Assembly: GCF_022347565.1 (NCBI RefSeq)
Contig: NZ_JAKRGH010000012.1
Span: forward strand, 79,086 to 143,085
From: Vibrio sp. Of7-15
GTDB lineage: Bacteria; Pseudomonadota; Gammaproteobacteria; Enterobacterales; Vibrionaceae
Direction: 5' to 3'
Length of the DNA: 64,000 nucleotides
Position numbers and translations under genes: made by a program. Under the pieces are notes generated by a model that was given only the letters and a program-made list of their open reading frames with translations, was not told the DNA's origin and made no database searches. The stretch's first letter is position 1, and each line of letters begins with the position of its first letter. Below, piece by piece: positions 44,261 through 54,537 of this stretch.

Positions 44261-47014
44261 TTATTTAGAAGGGTGCATCTTCGCTTCATCTTTTTTTAGC
44301 CATTTTTGTAGCAATTTGGCAAAGTTTGATTGGTCAAAAGGTTTTGATAAAAAATCATTCATCCCTGAGCTTAAGCACTTTTCTTTATCTTCATGTAAGG
44401 CGTTAGCGGTCAGTGCAACAATGGGGGTAGTTTGGTTGATACCACGCAAACGAATCTTTTTTGTGGCTTGATAACCATCTAGATTCGGCATTTGGCAATC
44501 CATTAAGATCAGATCATAACGATGAGTTTGGCAAAGCTCTGTGGCAATCAAACCATCAGCGGCAATGTCCAGCGTTAAACCAAGTTGTTCCATCATTGTT
44601 TTGGCCACTAGTTGGTTTACTTTCACGTCTTCAGCCAATAAAACATGCCCATTTAGCCGCGTGCTTTCGGCGGTATTGGCTCGGTCCGATTCATTAATGT
44701 CATGAGTGGTAACAAAGGTTCTTTCTCCCGGCGTTTGCATTAGGCCTAATGTTGAGATAAGCGTATTTTTCAGAATCTCTGTTAAAATTGGTTTATTGAT
44801 TAGACTGTTAATTCCCGCTTCTTTGAGTAATTTACCATCTCCTTTTTGGCAAGAGGAAGAAAGAATCACGATAGGAATGTGTTGTATTTTATCATTGGCT
44901 CTGATGTTTCTGGTTAGCTGGGCACCATCTAATTCGGGCATTTGGTAATCGGAGATTAAAATATCAAAAGGCTTTTCTTGTTCAATGGCCTGTTCAAGTA
45001 ACTCTGTGACTAATTTCGGTTTGGTGCAGGTTTCTACGTATACTTCAAAGCTGTTAAGCATGGCAGTGAACACCTGAAGGTGGGTACGATTGTCATCAAC
45101 CACTAAGGCTTTAAGTCCTTTTAATTCAGCTTTGGGCAGTGGTTTCGGTGTCGGTAGTAAGGCGAGAGGAAGGTTTATCCAAAAGGTCGAGCCTTTACCT
45201 GGGGTGCTGTTGACTCCAATGTCACCGTTCATTAAGGCCGTTATTTTTTTACAAATGGCCAACCCAAGCCCTGTACCGCCGTATTTTCGAGTTGTTGACG
45301 TATCGGCTTGAGTAAAGGACGCGAAGAGTTTTTCTTGTACTTTTTCTTCTATGCCAATGCCTGTATCGATGACTTGTATGTGATGATAAGGCTGGCCATT
45401 GTGGGGTTGTGTTTGCTCAATACTCAGTATGACATGCCCCGAGTGAGTAAATTTTATGGCGTTACTGACTAGGTTTGTTAGTAATTGTCTAACTCGGCCA
45501 GCATCTCCTTCTACTTGCCGTGGGCAATCGGGAGCGTAGTTTAAAATAAGTTCAACGTCTTTTTTATTGGATTGAATAGACAGGATTTGGCAAACATCGT
45601 AAGCGGCGCGTTCGAGATCAAAAGAGATATTCTCCAGTTCCATTTGACCGGCTTCTACTTTTGAAAAGTCGAGAATGTCATTGATGATGTTTAATAAAGA
45701 GGTACCAGAGTTATAAAGAACATCGAGATACTCTTGTTGTTGCGGCTCTAACTTAGTGTCTTTTAAAAGCTGGGCCATGCCAAGAACACCATTCATTGGG
45801 GTACGAATTTCATGGCTCATGGCGGCTAAAAATTCACTCTTGGTTTTGGTACTTGCTTCAGCTTGCTCCATGGCTTGCTCGAGTTGCTTGGTGCGCTCTG
45901 CGACTTTAACATCAAGGGAGTTTTTTTCTTCCAGTAGTTGAACTCGTGAGCAATGTAGGTTGATAGCCAGTTGATTAAAGGCATCGGCAAGTCGTCCTAA
46001 TTCATCCCGCCCGAGAGGAGGTAGCTGATATTGGTAGTTTCCTTTTTCTAACTGCTTTGTTCCTTGTATTAGAGTCGTAATTCTTTGAAACAAGGTTTTA
46101 CGTAAAATAAAAAAGAGGAAGGTGATCAGTGCGAGAGTACTGAGTACGACCCCGATAAATAGGATTTGTTCTGCTTCATTGGCTGCAGCATTGGCTTTTT
46201 CTTTGTCTGTTATGAGTAAAATGTGGCCTTGCAAGCGATTAAACTTAACCGGGTGCTCTAAGACAACGATGTTCTCTGTTGCTTTGAATGGCAGTGATGT
46301 ATCTGGGTAAATGGGTTTAATACCTTTGGTGAGCGCAATGGTTTTACCGTCTTGTTTTACTAATAACGTTCCAATAATGGCGGGGTTTTGTTCGATAAGC
46401 TGATCCGTTAATGTATCTAGAATCTCTTGCATTTGATTTTGCCAAGAAAAGCTTAAAACAATCCAACCTTTTATTTTTCCTCTTTTTATTACTGGCGATA
46501 TGATCCATTGAGAACGTTTGGTACTGTCCTGCTCTAATGAAAAAGGATCAAAGCCAGGGGTACCCGACACTGCCTGTTGCATGTTTGGGGCATAAAATAA
46601 TGGATTTTTATTGATACTGAGGCCGAGGAGCTGCTCGCTATTAATGCGCTTTCCCTTATTGTTTACAGTATTGGCCGCAAAGATTTTTAATCGGGTATCA
46701 ACAACCAATAAATAGTTTAAATTAGGGTAGAGAGTGACCAGTTTATTTAATCGTTGGTTAATGCCTCGGCTTACTTGTAAATCCAGTGATTTCTGAATCT
46801 CGGGGTTTTGTGCGATGACCTCTGTAGCGTGCATTAAGTTTTCAACATGAGAGTCAAACTTTGAATCGATTAACGTTAAGTAGCTGCGTTTTAGTTGATT
46901 AAATTGTTGCTGATCCGTCTCTTGTAGTAATTGGATGCCGTAGTAATTGAGGGATAGCATAACGCTGAACACGATGGTTGCGATCAGTGACAGTAAGCGA
47001 GTAACTAACGACAT
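44261..47014 (-). CDS. Hybrid sensor histidine kinase with two receiver domains
   Basis: The 917-residue protein has a first membrane helix (about 8-28), a periplasmic sensor (30-283), a second helix (284-304), HAMP (305-358), HisKA with the phosphorylated histidine at 401 ('[16 protein letters not shown]'), HATPase ('NAIKFT', 'DTGIGI', 'GTGLGLAI') and two receivers. The first has 'VVDDNRTH' and '[11 protein letters not shown]', the second 'LAEDVKVNQ' and '[11 protein letters not shown]'; both keep the acceptor aspartate. There is no Hpt domain, so signal must pass through a separate Hpt protein. It is 10 bases downstream of a periplasmic binding-protein gene, the likely ligand sensor partner. 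Confidence 0.9.
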   Translation of the reverse strand: MSLVTRLLSLIATIVFSVMLSLNYYGIQLLQETDQQQFNQLKRSYLTLIDSKFDSHVENLMHATEVIAQNPEIQKSLDLQVSRGINQRLNKLVTLYPNLNYLLVVDTRLKIFAANTVNNKGKRINSEQLLGLSINKNPLFYAPNMQQAVSGTPGFDPFSLEQDSTKRSQWIISPVIKRGKIKGWIVLSFSWQNQMQEILDTLTDQLIEQNPAIIGTLLVKQDGKTIALTKGIKPIYPDTSLPFKATENIVVLEHPVKFNRLQGHILLITDKEKANAAANEAEQILFIGVVLSTLALITFLFFILRKTLFQRITTLIQGTKQLEKGNYQYQLPPLGRDELGRLADAFNQLAINLHCSRVQLLEEKNSLDVKVAERTKQLEQAMEQAEASTKTKSEFLAAMSHEIRTPMNGVLGMAQLLKDTKLEPQQQEYLDVLYNSGTSLLNIINDILDFSKVEAGQMELENISFDLERAAYDVCQILSIQSNKKDVELILNYAPDCPRQVEGDAGRVRQLLTNLVSNAIKFTHSGHVILSIEQTQPHNGQPYHHIQVIDTGIGIEEKVQEKLFASFTQADTSTTRKYGGTGLGLAICKKITALMNGDIGVNSTPGKGSTFWINLPLALLPTPKPLPKAELKGLKALVVDDNRTHLQVFTAMLNSFEVYVETCTKPKLVTELLEQAIEQEKPFDILISDYQMPELDGAQLTRNIRANDKIQHIPIVILSSSCQKGDGKLLKEAGINSLINKPILTEILKNTLISTLGLMQTPGERTFVTTHDINESDRANTAESTRLNGHVLLAEDVKVNQLVAKTMMEQLGLTLDIAADGLIATELCQTHRYDLILMDCQMPNLDGYQATKKIRLRGINQTTPIVALTANALHEDKEKCLSSGMNDFLSKPFDQSNFAKLLQKWLKKDEAKMHPSK

Positions 47015-47024
47015 TCGTAACGAC

Positions 47025-47981
47025 CTACTCTACAAACTTAATATTAGGCAGTAACGTAGGATCAACGGAAATTCCGAGCCGTTGTGTATTTTTCTTATGC
47101 AGCAAAATTACCGGAAGATCCATGAGTCTGGATTCAAGCTGGGCTGGCTTTTTATTTTCTTTGAGTATCTTTGCAGCCAGTTCGCCAGCCATTGCTCCTA
47201 ATGTGTAAAAATCGGCAACAGGTCCAAAGGTTGAACCTTCTTCTATTTGAGCCTTATTGGAGCTGAGAATAGGGATGTTATTGGCTAATGAAATGGGCAG
47301 TAGAGCGGCTTCTCCTCCACCTTGACACAAAGTATCAGTGGTGGTCATAAAGACATCAACTTCATTGACGACTTCTTTTGCCATTTGTGCCATTTCGTCA
47401 ACGGACGTAGGCTCTAAATCAATAACTTTAATCCCAGTTGCTTCCATTAATCGAATCACATTACTGGCTTGGATTTTTGAATTTGGTTCTCCTTTACGAT
47501 GGAAAATCGCCAACGTTTTTGTTTCCGGTAATAGTGTGGTGAGTAAATTGACATAACTGTGAATAGACACGTAGTTACTGGTGCCGACAAGGTTGTTACC
47601 AGAGTAGTCGAAAGATTCAATTAACCCAGCATCGGCAGGGTAAGTGACAATGGAGAAAACAATAGGCGTTTCTTCTGGCGTGTGCTCTTTAATGATGCTG
47701 GTACCTGTCGTGGTCAAGGAGTAGATAAGATCACTGTCTGCTAATTCTTTGGCGATACGCTGTTGTACTTCTTGATCACCGTTGCTTTTTTTCAGCGTGT
47801 ACACGACATTTTCCCCTTCTCTAAACCCCGCTTTTTCCATTGCGTGTTTAAAGCCGGAGACATTTTCTTCATAACCAGTCCATGGTGCGATTCCAATTTG
47901 GTAAATGGTTTTGGCGGTTATTTGAAAAGAGAGGCTGGCTAGCGCAATTAAAAGTGCGGTTTTGCACACGAATCGCATCAT
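47025..47981 (-). CDS. Periplasmic binding protein (ABC_sub_bind family), sensor partner
   Basis: The 318-residue protein has a signal peptide ([23 protein letters not shown]) and the ABC_sub_bind (DUF534) fold: '[31 protein letters not shown]', '[15 protein letters not shown]', '[15 protein letters not shown]'. TrpX-type proteins of this family bind aromatic amino acids. Here no permease or ATPase gene follows; instead the hybrid kinase does, 10 bases on. That makes a LuxP-like role, presenting a ligand to the kinase, the best inference. ATG 47981 has AAGGAA 6 bases upstream. Confidence 0.85.
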   Translation of the reverse strand: MMRFVCKTALLIALASLSFQITAKTIYQIGIAPWTGYEENVSGFKHAMEKAGFREGENVVYTLKKSNGDQEVQQRIAKELADSDLIYSLTTTGTSIIKEHTPEETPIVFSIVTYPADAGLIESFDYSGNNLVGTSNYVSIHSYVNLLTTLLPETKTLAIFHRKGEPNSKIQASNVIRLMEATGIKVIDLEPTSVDEMAQMAKEVVNEVDVFMTTTDTLCQGGGEAALLPISLANNIPILSSNKAQIEEGSTFGPVADFYTLGAMAGELAAKILKENKKPAQLESRLMDLPVILLHKKNTQRLGISVDPTLLPNIKFVE

Positions 47982-48322
47982 ATATTTTCCTTAATATAAA
48001 TGATGTAAAAAGTGATTATTGGTAAAGGAGACTTTGCTTGAATAAAGCTTTTCTTTTTATTGAATACCTTATCAGTGAGTGTAGTCGAACTTTATATCTA
48101 ATGACGAAAAAATAGTCACAGTTTTAGGGGGCTGTTGGGCTTAGTTAATATTACTATCAGCATAATTATTAAGGATAAAGTAAGCATACGATAATAATGG
48201 TGCTTATTTGGCTATTAGTGAGAGGCTGCCTTTATTCATTAGGAAGGTGAAATAAATGGGTTTTCCCTTCACCGTAATTGGGGCAAAATACGCCCCCTTA
48301 TTTTTGATCGTTAGGAAAAGTT
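47982..48322. other. 341-base divergent control region with a terminator-like hairpin
   Basis: It separates the binding protein/kinase operon from the gene at 48323. It is AT-rich, with no further gene. The GGGGC/GCCCC hairpin at 48280-48296 is listed separately. A weaker GGTGAA/TTCACC pairing lies near 48245-48272. Confidence 0.45.
48280..48306 (+). terminator. Terminator-like hairpin just ahead of the 48323 gene
   Basis: GGGGC (48280-48284) and GCCCC (48292-48296) close a 7-base loop, and CCTTATTTTTG follows. This GC stem plus T-rich tract is 17 bases from the next start codon and 10 from its ribosome site. It may attenuate that gene or end a short upstream transcript. Confidence 0.5.
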
Positions 48323-48769
48323 ATGGAACGCGATTATACATTTTCTTGCTTGGTGACAATGCCACGACAAGAGTTGGAAGAATTCAGTCACCGTGTGATA
48401 AGTCGTATGGTTCCTGAAGAAGTCATGCAAGAGATTTTCACGTTCGATCAAGATGAAGCTGCCGATACAGATAAGATGCAAACAGCCCAACTTGATGCCA
48501 TGCTAAGGCTAACGGCTGTTGCATTAGGTGAAGTAAAGCTGGCTTTTTCAGAATCTGAAAACTCGGCACAAAATGCTGAGCGTATGTATCGCCTGATTTT
48601 ATGGCACTGTTATGCAATGTTGTTTAATTTAGAAGAAGCAGTAACGCTTGAACAACATTGTCAGATGGTTGAAAACATTCTGAAAAAAGCCCCATCAGAC
48701 GCATTAGGCTGGCTACCTGTGTTATCTAATTTATTAAATGAATACGCAAAGATCGGTTCAAAAAAATAA
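48323..48769 (+). CDS. Conserved-looking hypothetical protein (148 residues)
   Basis: I do not recognise this soluble, acidic, mostly helical protein. It starts at ATG 48323 behind a TAGGAAA ribosome site. Leucine- and glutamate-rich helices fill residues 55-148 ('QLDAMLRLTAVALGEVKLAFSESENSAQNAERMYRLILWHCYAML'). There are no signal peptide or membrane segments. It lies between the kinase operon and the second HD-GYP gene, followed by a terminator, and is a monocistronic unit. A small regulatory or adaptor protein would fit, but there is no motif to support it. Confidence 0.65.
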   Translation: MERDYTFSCLVTMPRQELEEFSHRVISRMVPEEVMQEIFTFDQDEAADTDKMQTAQLDAMLRLTAVALGEVKLAFSESENSAQNAERMYRLILWHCYAMLFNLEEAVTLEQHCQMVENILKKAPSDALGWLPVLSNLLNEYAKIGSKK

Positions 48770-49078
48770 GGCTGTATTTTCTTCAGTGATTTTAGAGCAA
48801 GTGTAACCGTTTTTATGCTTGCTTTTTCCTTTTACCTTCCCTCATTACCACAATAAATTCTTTCCATTACCATCGTCGTTTTCGAAGATGGATTCTTAAG
48901 TTTACAGCATCTATAAACTGTTAGTTTTAATAATTACTTTTTAAATTCAGCGTCTTACTATTTTTTGTTCTATGGTTAACAGACTTACTTTTCTTTTAAA
49001 AAAATCACGTTCCATATGGGTTGCTATGTGGTAAGTTTTATTGAAGGGAAACGTTAACAGCTTAGGTAAGGATACCGA
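48770..49078. other. 309-base intergenic region
   Basis: It contains the terminator of the 48323 gene near 48796-48828 and then AT-rich sequence that must hold the promoter of the HD-GYP gene at 49079. No other element is recognised. Confidence 0.45.
48796..48828 (+). terminator. Terminator after the 148-residue protein gene
   Basis: AGCAAG and CTTGCT pair across a 16-base loop, followed by TTTT. The short stem makes it moderate. Confidence 0.6.
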
Positions 49079-52000
49079 ATGTTTAGGAGTGATAAACGGA
49101 TTTCAATCAAGTTCACGGTGGGCGGTATGTTTTTATTGGCTACCTTACTCACCGCAATGGTGGCCATTAGCCTTCAGTTCCATTTTAGTAAACAAATTGC
49201 TACTGATAATGCTTTAGCTCGCTATTCAGCCATGTCTCAGTCAGTGAGTACTTATATCCGTAATTTAGATATGGATGCGTCTAGTACCGCAAAATTACTG
49301 GCTCATATTGGCAGCTCGGGAAAGTATAAAGATAGCGAGCAAGATGTGCGTAAAATACTGGCTGAAGCGATGAAGAATAACCCGCTTTTTTACAGTATTT
49401 ATATAGCGAATCAAGACGATGGTTTTTATCAGCTGGTTAACCTTGAATCTTCTCCGGTCGTACGAGAAAAAATTAAGGCACTACCGCAAGATCGCTGGGT
49501 ACTTATTAAAATTTATGGCAAAGGGGAGCAGCGGGTTAAAGAGTCATTATTTTACGATGAAGAGTTTACTTTGAGACATTCCACATCGGAAAGAAGTAAT
49601 TATTTTCCAAGTCAGCGACCCTGGTACGACTCTGCGAGTGTCGATAAGGTCTTCAAAAGTAACCCATATCTGTTTCAACACCTTAAAATAACTGGCCAAA
49701 CTTTTTCTATCAAAGTTCCTAATATCAATACCGTTTTAGGGTTGGATATTGTTCTTTCTTCAGTCTCTACTCAAATGGTGAACTCCACCCTCGGTCAAGC
49801 TTCTCTATCAGGGAAAGAAGCGTATATCTATAAAAGTACTGGGGAGATCATTGCTTCTAACCAAGGAAAACAAACGGAAGCAGAGTTACCTGCATCTTCC
49901 GAATTAGTATTGTCTGAAGAAGAAAAGGCGCTTATTAGCCAGACTCGTCCATTAAAAATATCGAATCAATTGGCATGGACACCAATCGACTACGCGATTG
50001 CAGGTGAGCCGAGAGGGTACAGTATTGATATTTTAAATATGGTTTCTGAGATGACGGGATTGCAATTTGAGTATATAAACGGATTTTCTTGGACTCAATT
50101 AGTAGAGCAGTACCGTACTGGTAAAATTGATGTGTTGCACTCGTTATTAAACACAGAGAGTAATGCCGAGTTAGGTCATTTTAGCTTACCTATGTATCAA
50201 CTTCCTTTTGGGCTCTTAACAAAACATAATCATGAGCCAATTACCGACCTTTCTTATTTAAATGGTAAAAAATTAGCTATCTTAGGTGGCTGGTCCATCA
50301 TTCCTGAACTGAAAAAAAACTATCCGCAGATGACAATAGTGACGTTTGACTCAGTAAAAGAGGCGATAGAAGCGGTACTTAGTGGGGAAGCGGATGCAGT
50401 GATTGACTCCGATGTCATATTGAAACATACCGTTAAGCAGTATTTTATGAATGGCTTGACCTACCATGATGGTATAGAGAAACTAAATACCTCATACCGA
50501 CCCGAATTTCATTTAGCCATGAAAGAGTCTGATAAGGCATTGGTTGCGATTATTGATAAGGCTTTTCTTAATATATCTGAAGATCAAAAAGCAGAGTTAG
50601 AGAATAAATGGTTTACTAATTCTTCCCAAGCAACGCGTAACCAACAAAACTTGGTAGTGCCATATGTAGAGCTCTTTGAATTTGCAAAAGACGAGAAGTT
50701 GCAAAATCAGCTTATTGAACGTGAGATTGAAGGGGTAAAAAAATACTTTTTTGTTAGTGCCGTTAATCAAGATGAATATTTCGCCGCCATTATTCCTAAC
50801 TATATTGTTTATGCTTCGGTGAAAGAAAAAGTGTTTACCTCCATTGCTGCAACCGCGATTTTAATGGCTTGTTTATTGCCGGTTGCGTGGGTCTTTGGCT
50901 CTCCGATTGTGACACCAATACGTGCATTACGAGCTGAAACGCTGAAGATCAAACAGCGTGATTATGACGCCGTAGAGCTGGTGGATACGCGAATAAAAGA
51001 AGTGTGGGAATTGTCGTCTTCTATTGTGGACATGTCGCAAGAACTCAAGCGCCACGAAAAAGCACAAGAAGAGTTTGTGGAAGCCTTTATTCGATTAATA
51101 GCGCAAGCGATCGATGATAAGTCACCATACACAGCGGGCCATTGTAATCGAGTGCCTGAACTGGGTTTAATGCTTTCTGATGCGGCAGAAAAATCTGATT
51201 CTGGGCCGTTTGCGTCATTCAAATTTGCTACTCAAGACGAGCGACGTGAATTTAGGATTGCAGCATGGTTACATGACTGCGGAAAAATCACGACTCCAGA
51301 GCATATAGTGGATAAGGGCTCTAAATTAGAAGCCAATTATAATCGTATTCATGAAATAAGAATGCGTTTTGAAGTGCTATGGCGTGAGGCTGAAATCGAG
51401 TTTTTGAAAAAAGTACATACAGAGCCTGAGCATGAAGAGTTGTGGCGTCAGCAACGAAATCAGACCCAAGCCCAATTGCAGGATGACTTTGCGTTTATCG
51501 CTGCGTCGAATGTAGGTCAAGAGTTTATGGATGAAGAGAGTAAAGCTCGAATTTGTCAGATATCGGAACAAACGTGGTTACGTTACTTTGATGATACAGT
51601 TGGACTTTCACCCGTTGAGGAGCTCTCTAAACCGACCAGTACTGTCACTTTACCTGTAAAAGAGCAGCTGCTATCCGACAAGCCAGAGCATATTATTAAG
51701 CGAACACGTAACACTGATTACGACCCGAAATACGGCATTAAAATGGAGATACCTGAGCACCAATATAATTTAGGTGAAGTTTATAACCTATCCATTGGCC
51801 GTGGCACATTAACTGCCGAAGATCGCTTCAAGATTAATGAACATATGATCAGTACCATTAAGATGTTAGAGAACCTGCCTTTCCCACCTGAATTGCAACG
51901 TGTGCCGCGATACGCCTCAACGCATCACGAAACCATTAAAGGCACAGGTTACCCAAGAAAATTAACGGGAGATCAGCTGTCTATTCCTGAGAAAATTTTA

Positions 52001-52279
52001 GTCGTGGCAGATATTTTTGAAGCACTTACGGCGTCTGATAGGCCCTATAAAAAAGCAAAACCCATCAGTGTTGCTGTTGATATCATGCATAAGATGGCGT
52101 TGGATGAGCACATTGATATGGATGTATTTAAACTTTTTGTGCAAAGTGAAACTCATGTGCGTTATGCCAAAGCTTATTTAAAGCCAGAGCAAATAGATTC
52201 GGTTGATGTTACTAAGTACCTAGAGCCTAAAGGTTTTAAAACTCAATGCTCAGAGCGGAGAGCTAAAGTCAGTATTTGA
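49079..52279 (+). CDS. HD-GYP domain protein with Cache and solute-binding sensor domains
   Basis: The 1066-residue protein has a membrane helix (about 10-35), a Cache-like region (about 40-260, with 'SQRPWYDSA'), a periplasmic family-3 solute-binding domain (about 275-525: 'PLKISNQLAWTPIDYAIAGEPRGYSIDILNMVSEMTGLQFEYI'), a second membrane helix (about 585-608), a HAMP-like linker and an HD-GYP domain. HD is intact ('WLHDCGKITTPEH', about 732), but the signature reads 'HHETIKGTGYP' (about 949), with K where D is usual in HHExxDGxGYP. It resembles the protein at 41157 through the HD-GYP domain, including the long insertion. A c-di-GMP phosphodiesterase, possibly altered or signalling only. Confidence 0.82.
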   Translation: MFRSDKRISIKFTVGGMFLLATLLTAMVAISLQFHFSKQIATDNALARYSAMSQSVSTYIRNLDMDASSTAKLLAHIGSSGKYKDSEQDVRKILAEAMKNNPLFYSIYIANQDDGFYQLVNLESSPVVREKIKALPQDRWVLIKIYGKGEQRVKESLFYDEEFTLRHSTSERSNYFPSQRPWYDSASVDKVFKSNPYLFQHLKITGQTFSIKVPNINTVLGLDIVLSSVSTQMVNSTLGQASLSGKEAYIYKSTGEIIASNQGKQTEAELPASSELVLSEEEKALISQTRPLKISNQLAWTPIDYAIAGEPRGYSIDILNMVSEMTGLQFEYINGFSWTQLVEQYRTGKIDVLHSLLNTESNAELGHFSLPMYQLPFGLLTKHNHEPITDLSYLNGKKLAILGGWSIIPELKKNYPQMTIVTFDSVKEAIEAVLSGEADAVIDSDVILKHTVKQYFMNGLTYHDGIEKLNTSYRPEFHLAMKESDKALVAIIDKAFLNISEDQKAELENKWFTNSSQATRNQQNLVVPYVELFEFAKDEKLQNQLIEREIEGVKKYFFVSAVNQDEYFAAIIPNYIVYASVKEKVFTSIAATAILMACLLPVAWVFGSPIVTPIRALRAETLKIKQRDYDAVELVDTRIKEVWELSSSIVDMSQELKRHEKAQEEFVEAFIRLIAQAIDDKSPYTAGHCNRVPELGLMLSDAAEKSDSGPFASFKFATQDERREFRIAAWLHDCGKITTPEHIVDKGSKLEANYNRIHEIRMRFEVLWREAEIEFLKKVHTEPEHEELWRQQRNQTQAQLQDDFAFIAASNVGQEFMDEESKARICQISEQTWLRYFDDTVGLSPVEELSKPTSTVTLPVKEQLLSDKPEHIIKRTRNTDYDPKYGIKMEIPEHQYNLGEVYNLSIGRGTLTAEDRFKINEHMISTIKMLENLPFPPELQRVPRYASTHHETIKGTGYPRKLTGDQLSIPEKILVVADIFEALTASDRPYKKAKPISVAVDIMHKMALDEHIDMDVFKLFVQSETHVRYAKAYLKPEQIDSVDVTKYLEPKGFKTQCSERRAKVSI

Positions 52280-52434
52280 TACGGTTCGGCTTCTTCTGCA
52301 CTCTATGGGTGTGGAAGGAGCTAAGGCTCATTAAAAATAACAGTTGAGTCTACGATCAGCTTAGCTATCAACGATATGTTGATATAGGTATTTTTATAGG
52401 GGATTTTACGTTGGGTGTTCTTAAGATAGGAAGT

Positions 52435-52509
<75 letters not shown>

Positions 52510-52531
52510 AACAAGTGTTGCTTTAAATTAA

Positions 52532-52623
52532 TGGCGGTGAAGGAGGGATTCGAACCCTCGATGCGGGATAAACCGCATACTCCCTTAGCAGGGGAGCGCC
52601 TTCAGCCTCTCGGCCACCTCACC
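52532..52623 (-). tRNA. tRNA-Ser (GCT anticodon)
   Basis: On the minus strand the acceptor GGTGAGG pairs with CTTCACC, the anticodon loop is CTGCTAA (anticodon GCT), and a long variable arm (TGCGG...CCGCA) marks the class II serine tRNA. CCA is encoded. It is 22 bases upstream of tRNA-Gly and very probably cotranscribed. Confidence 0.95.
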
Positions 52624-52739
52624 GTTGGAATAGATACTATCGTAATCCTTTCCAGCTTGTAAAGCTTTTTATTTTCAAGTGGTTAATAAATAGCTAATCT
52701 GTTTGTTTTGTGATCGTTATTGTGGCTTGTATTCCATTT

Positions 52740-54455
52740 TTAGTCGTGAGAAGTGCGTGCGAGTAGCTCTCCTTGCTTCATTTTATGCAGTGGGCTACTG
52801 AGCCCAGCTTCTTCATACAGAGTGGCGAGCTGGCTACACCATTTATCTTGGGGGTGAGGGAGAGTAAATAAAGTTAATGCTGAGAAACTGGTTAATACGA
52901 CGTGTTCATCCATTTCTGCTAGGCGATAGTTGGCATCTAAGCTTCCTAAGTGGGCCTCACTGCATGTAGGGTAAACATCTAAAATTTTGCCATAGGTTGC
53001 TAGGGCATTTTTAGGTTGGGTATGAAGCAGCTCTTTTGCCTGTTGTAATTTCCTTCGTACTAGCATGTTCTTCTTGAGTAGATGGCTGTGATTTATTTGA
53101 CTAAGTCTCATTGTAGAATAAGGGGTATGCTCTTGGTGATTCGTTACGTGCTGTAAAAAGGTGGTAGCCAGTTCTGCTTCACCCAATCGCATGAATGGTT
53201 CAATACTTTCAATAATGAGATGGTCGTCTAGCTTATTGAGGTTATCAAAATAAGGACTTAAAGCTGAAAATAGTTGCTTTTTCGCATTAAGCTTATTGTT
53301 ATTAATGAGCTCAAATCGTGCTGCGACGACTTTAGAAAAACATGAAATGACTTTTTTCTGATTCGCTTTCGCACGGGAAGCCACTTTTTTAAAAAAAGGT
53401 AAGATGTCTTTTGGGATATCTAGGCGGTAGTGATTGCTTTTGGTGCGTACGTAAACTAACTCTTTTAGGTTAACAAACCGAATAATTTGTACTAACCACT
53501 CTTTTTCTTGGAAATGCAAATGAGAGGCTAAGGTATTACCAAAGTAGTCGAGCTTTTCGCTGTCTAAAAGCTGTGCAGATAGCTTAGCGCTATTTAATAT
53601 TCTAGGAACATTATTTGGGGTTAGCTTCATTGCTTTTTCAGATAGCATTAATGCGGATGAAAAATCTTTCTTTTTTATTTTTATTTCACAGAGAAGATCC
53701 ATAGCTTCTAAATTAAAAGGAGAGCTATCTAATAAATTCTCTAAAATTTCTTCTGCTTTTTCGAGGTTTTTATTTTGGTACTCAATATGAGCTGTTGCTA
53801 TATCAAGTTGCGGGAAATCATGAAACCCGATCATAATATTGACGACGTGATTCAGTCTTTCCCATTCTTTTAGCTTTATTAAATAGCTAATTAATAAGGA
53901 GTGGAGAATGTTCGTTTTATTATTGCTATTTTCAATTTCTTTTATTCCATAATTAATAGCTTCTTGTACTCCATATTCTTTTTTTATTTTTAAAAAAGGG
54001 TAACGAGTAGATACTTCAAAAGAAGCATGCTCAATTTTTTCTTTTAAAGAAGAGTAGTTAACTGGTTTGCAAATAAAACAGTCGGGCTTAGACTCAATGG
54101 AAGAGATAACCACCTCATGGCTGTTATCCCCTGAAATAATAATACAAGCAGTATGAATTGAAATTAGCTTATTTTGTCGTAGTTCATCAAGCAGCTCACT
54201 GCCAGTGACTTGGTCATTGAGATGATAGTCAATAATAAGCAGATCGTAGCTTTTACTATGGCAGAGGTGCAAGGCCTCTTTTTCGTTATTTGCGACATCC
54301 ACATCATGAATGTCTAATTTTTTGAGTAAAGATTTAAGCAGCAATGATGCTGAAGATTGATCCTCAATAATAAGAGCGCGTTTCACTGTATGTTTATAAT
54401 GATTTTTGTCAACGAAAAGCAGGTCATTATGCTTTTTATCATTCACCGTTTCCAT
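52740..54455 (-). CDS. Response regulator with receiver and TPR-like domains
   Basis: The 571-residue cytoplasmic protein starts with a receiver domain (about 25-150): 'ALIIEDQSSASLLLKSLLKKL', acceptor aspartate in 'YDLLIIDYHLND', and 'CFICKPVNYSSL' with the conserved lysine. The rest is helical repeats of the tetratricopeptide type ('NLEKAEEILENLLDSSPFNLEAMDLLCEI'). It lacks a DNA-binding or enzyme output, so it should act by protein contact, controlling the neighbouring glycan and secretion genes or a motility target. It is the last gene of the leftward arm (55420, 54538, 52740). Confidence 0.82.
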   Translation of the reverse strand: METVNDKKHNDLLFVDKNHYKHTVKRALIIEDQSSASLLLKSLLKKLDIHDVDVANNEKEALHLCHSKSYDLLIIDYHLNDQVTGSELLDELRQNKLISIHTACIIISGDNSHEVVISSIESKPDCFICKPVNYSSLKEKIEHASFEVSTRYPFLKIKKEYGVQEAINYGIKEIENSNNKTNILHSLLISYLIKLKEWERLNHVVNIMIGFHDFPQLDIATAHIEYQNKNLEKAEEILENLLDSSPFNLEAMDLLCEIKIKKKDFSSALMLSEKAMKLTPNNVPRILNSAKLSAQLLDSEKLDYFGNTLASHLHFQEKEWLVQIIRFVNLKELVYVRTKSNHYRLDIPKDILPFFKKVASRAKANQKKVISCFSKVVAARFELINNNKLNAKKQLFSALSPYFDNLNKLDDHLIIESIEPFMRLGEAELATTFLQHVTNHQEHTPYSTMRLSQINHSHLLKKNMLVRRKLQQAKELLHTQPKNALATYGKILDVYPTCSEAHLGSLDANYRLAEMDEHVVLTSFSALTLFTLPHPQDKWCSQLATLYEEAGLSSPLHKMKQGELLARTSHD

Positions 54456-54537
54456 AGTGATGACTCCTATCCCTAGCCAGATTGTTATTGTTATTAAATA
54501 CTTGGCTAATTATAGCTAAGAAACAGATCCATGCTGA

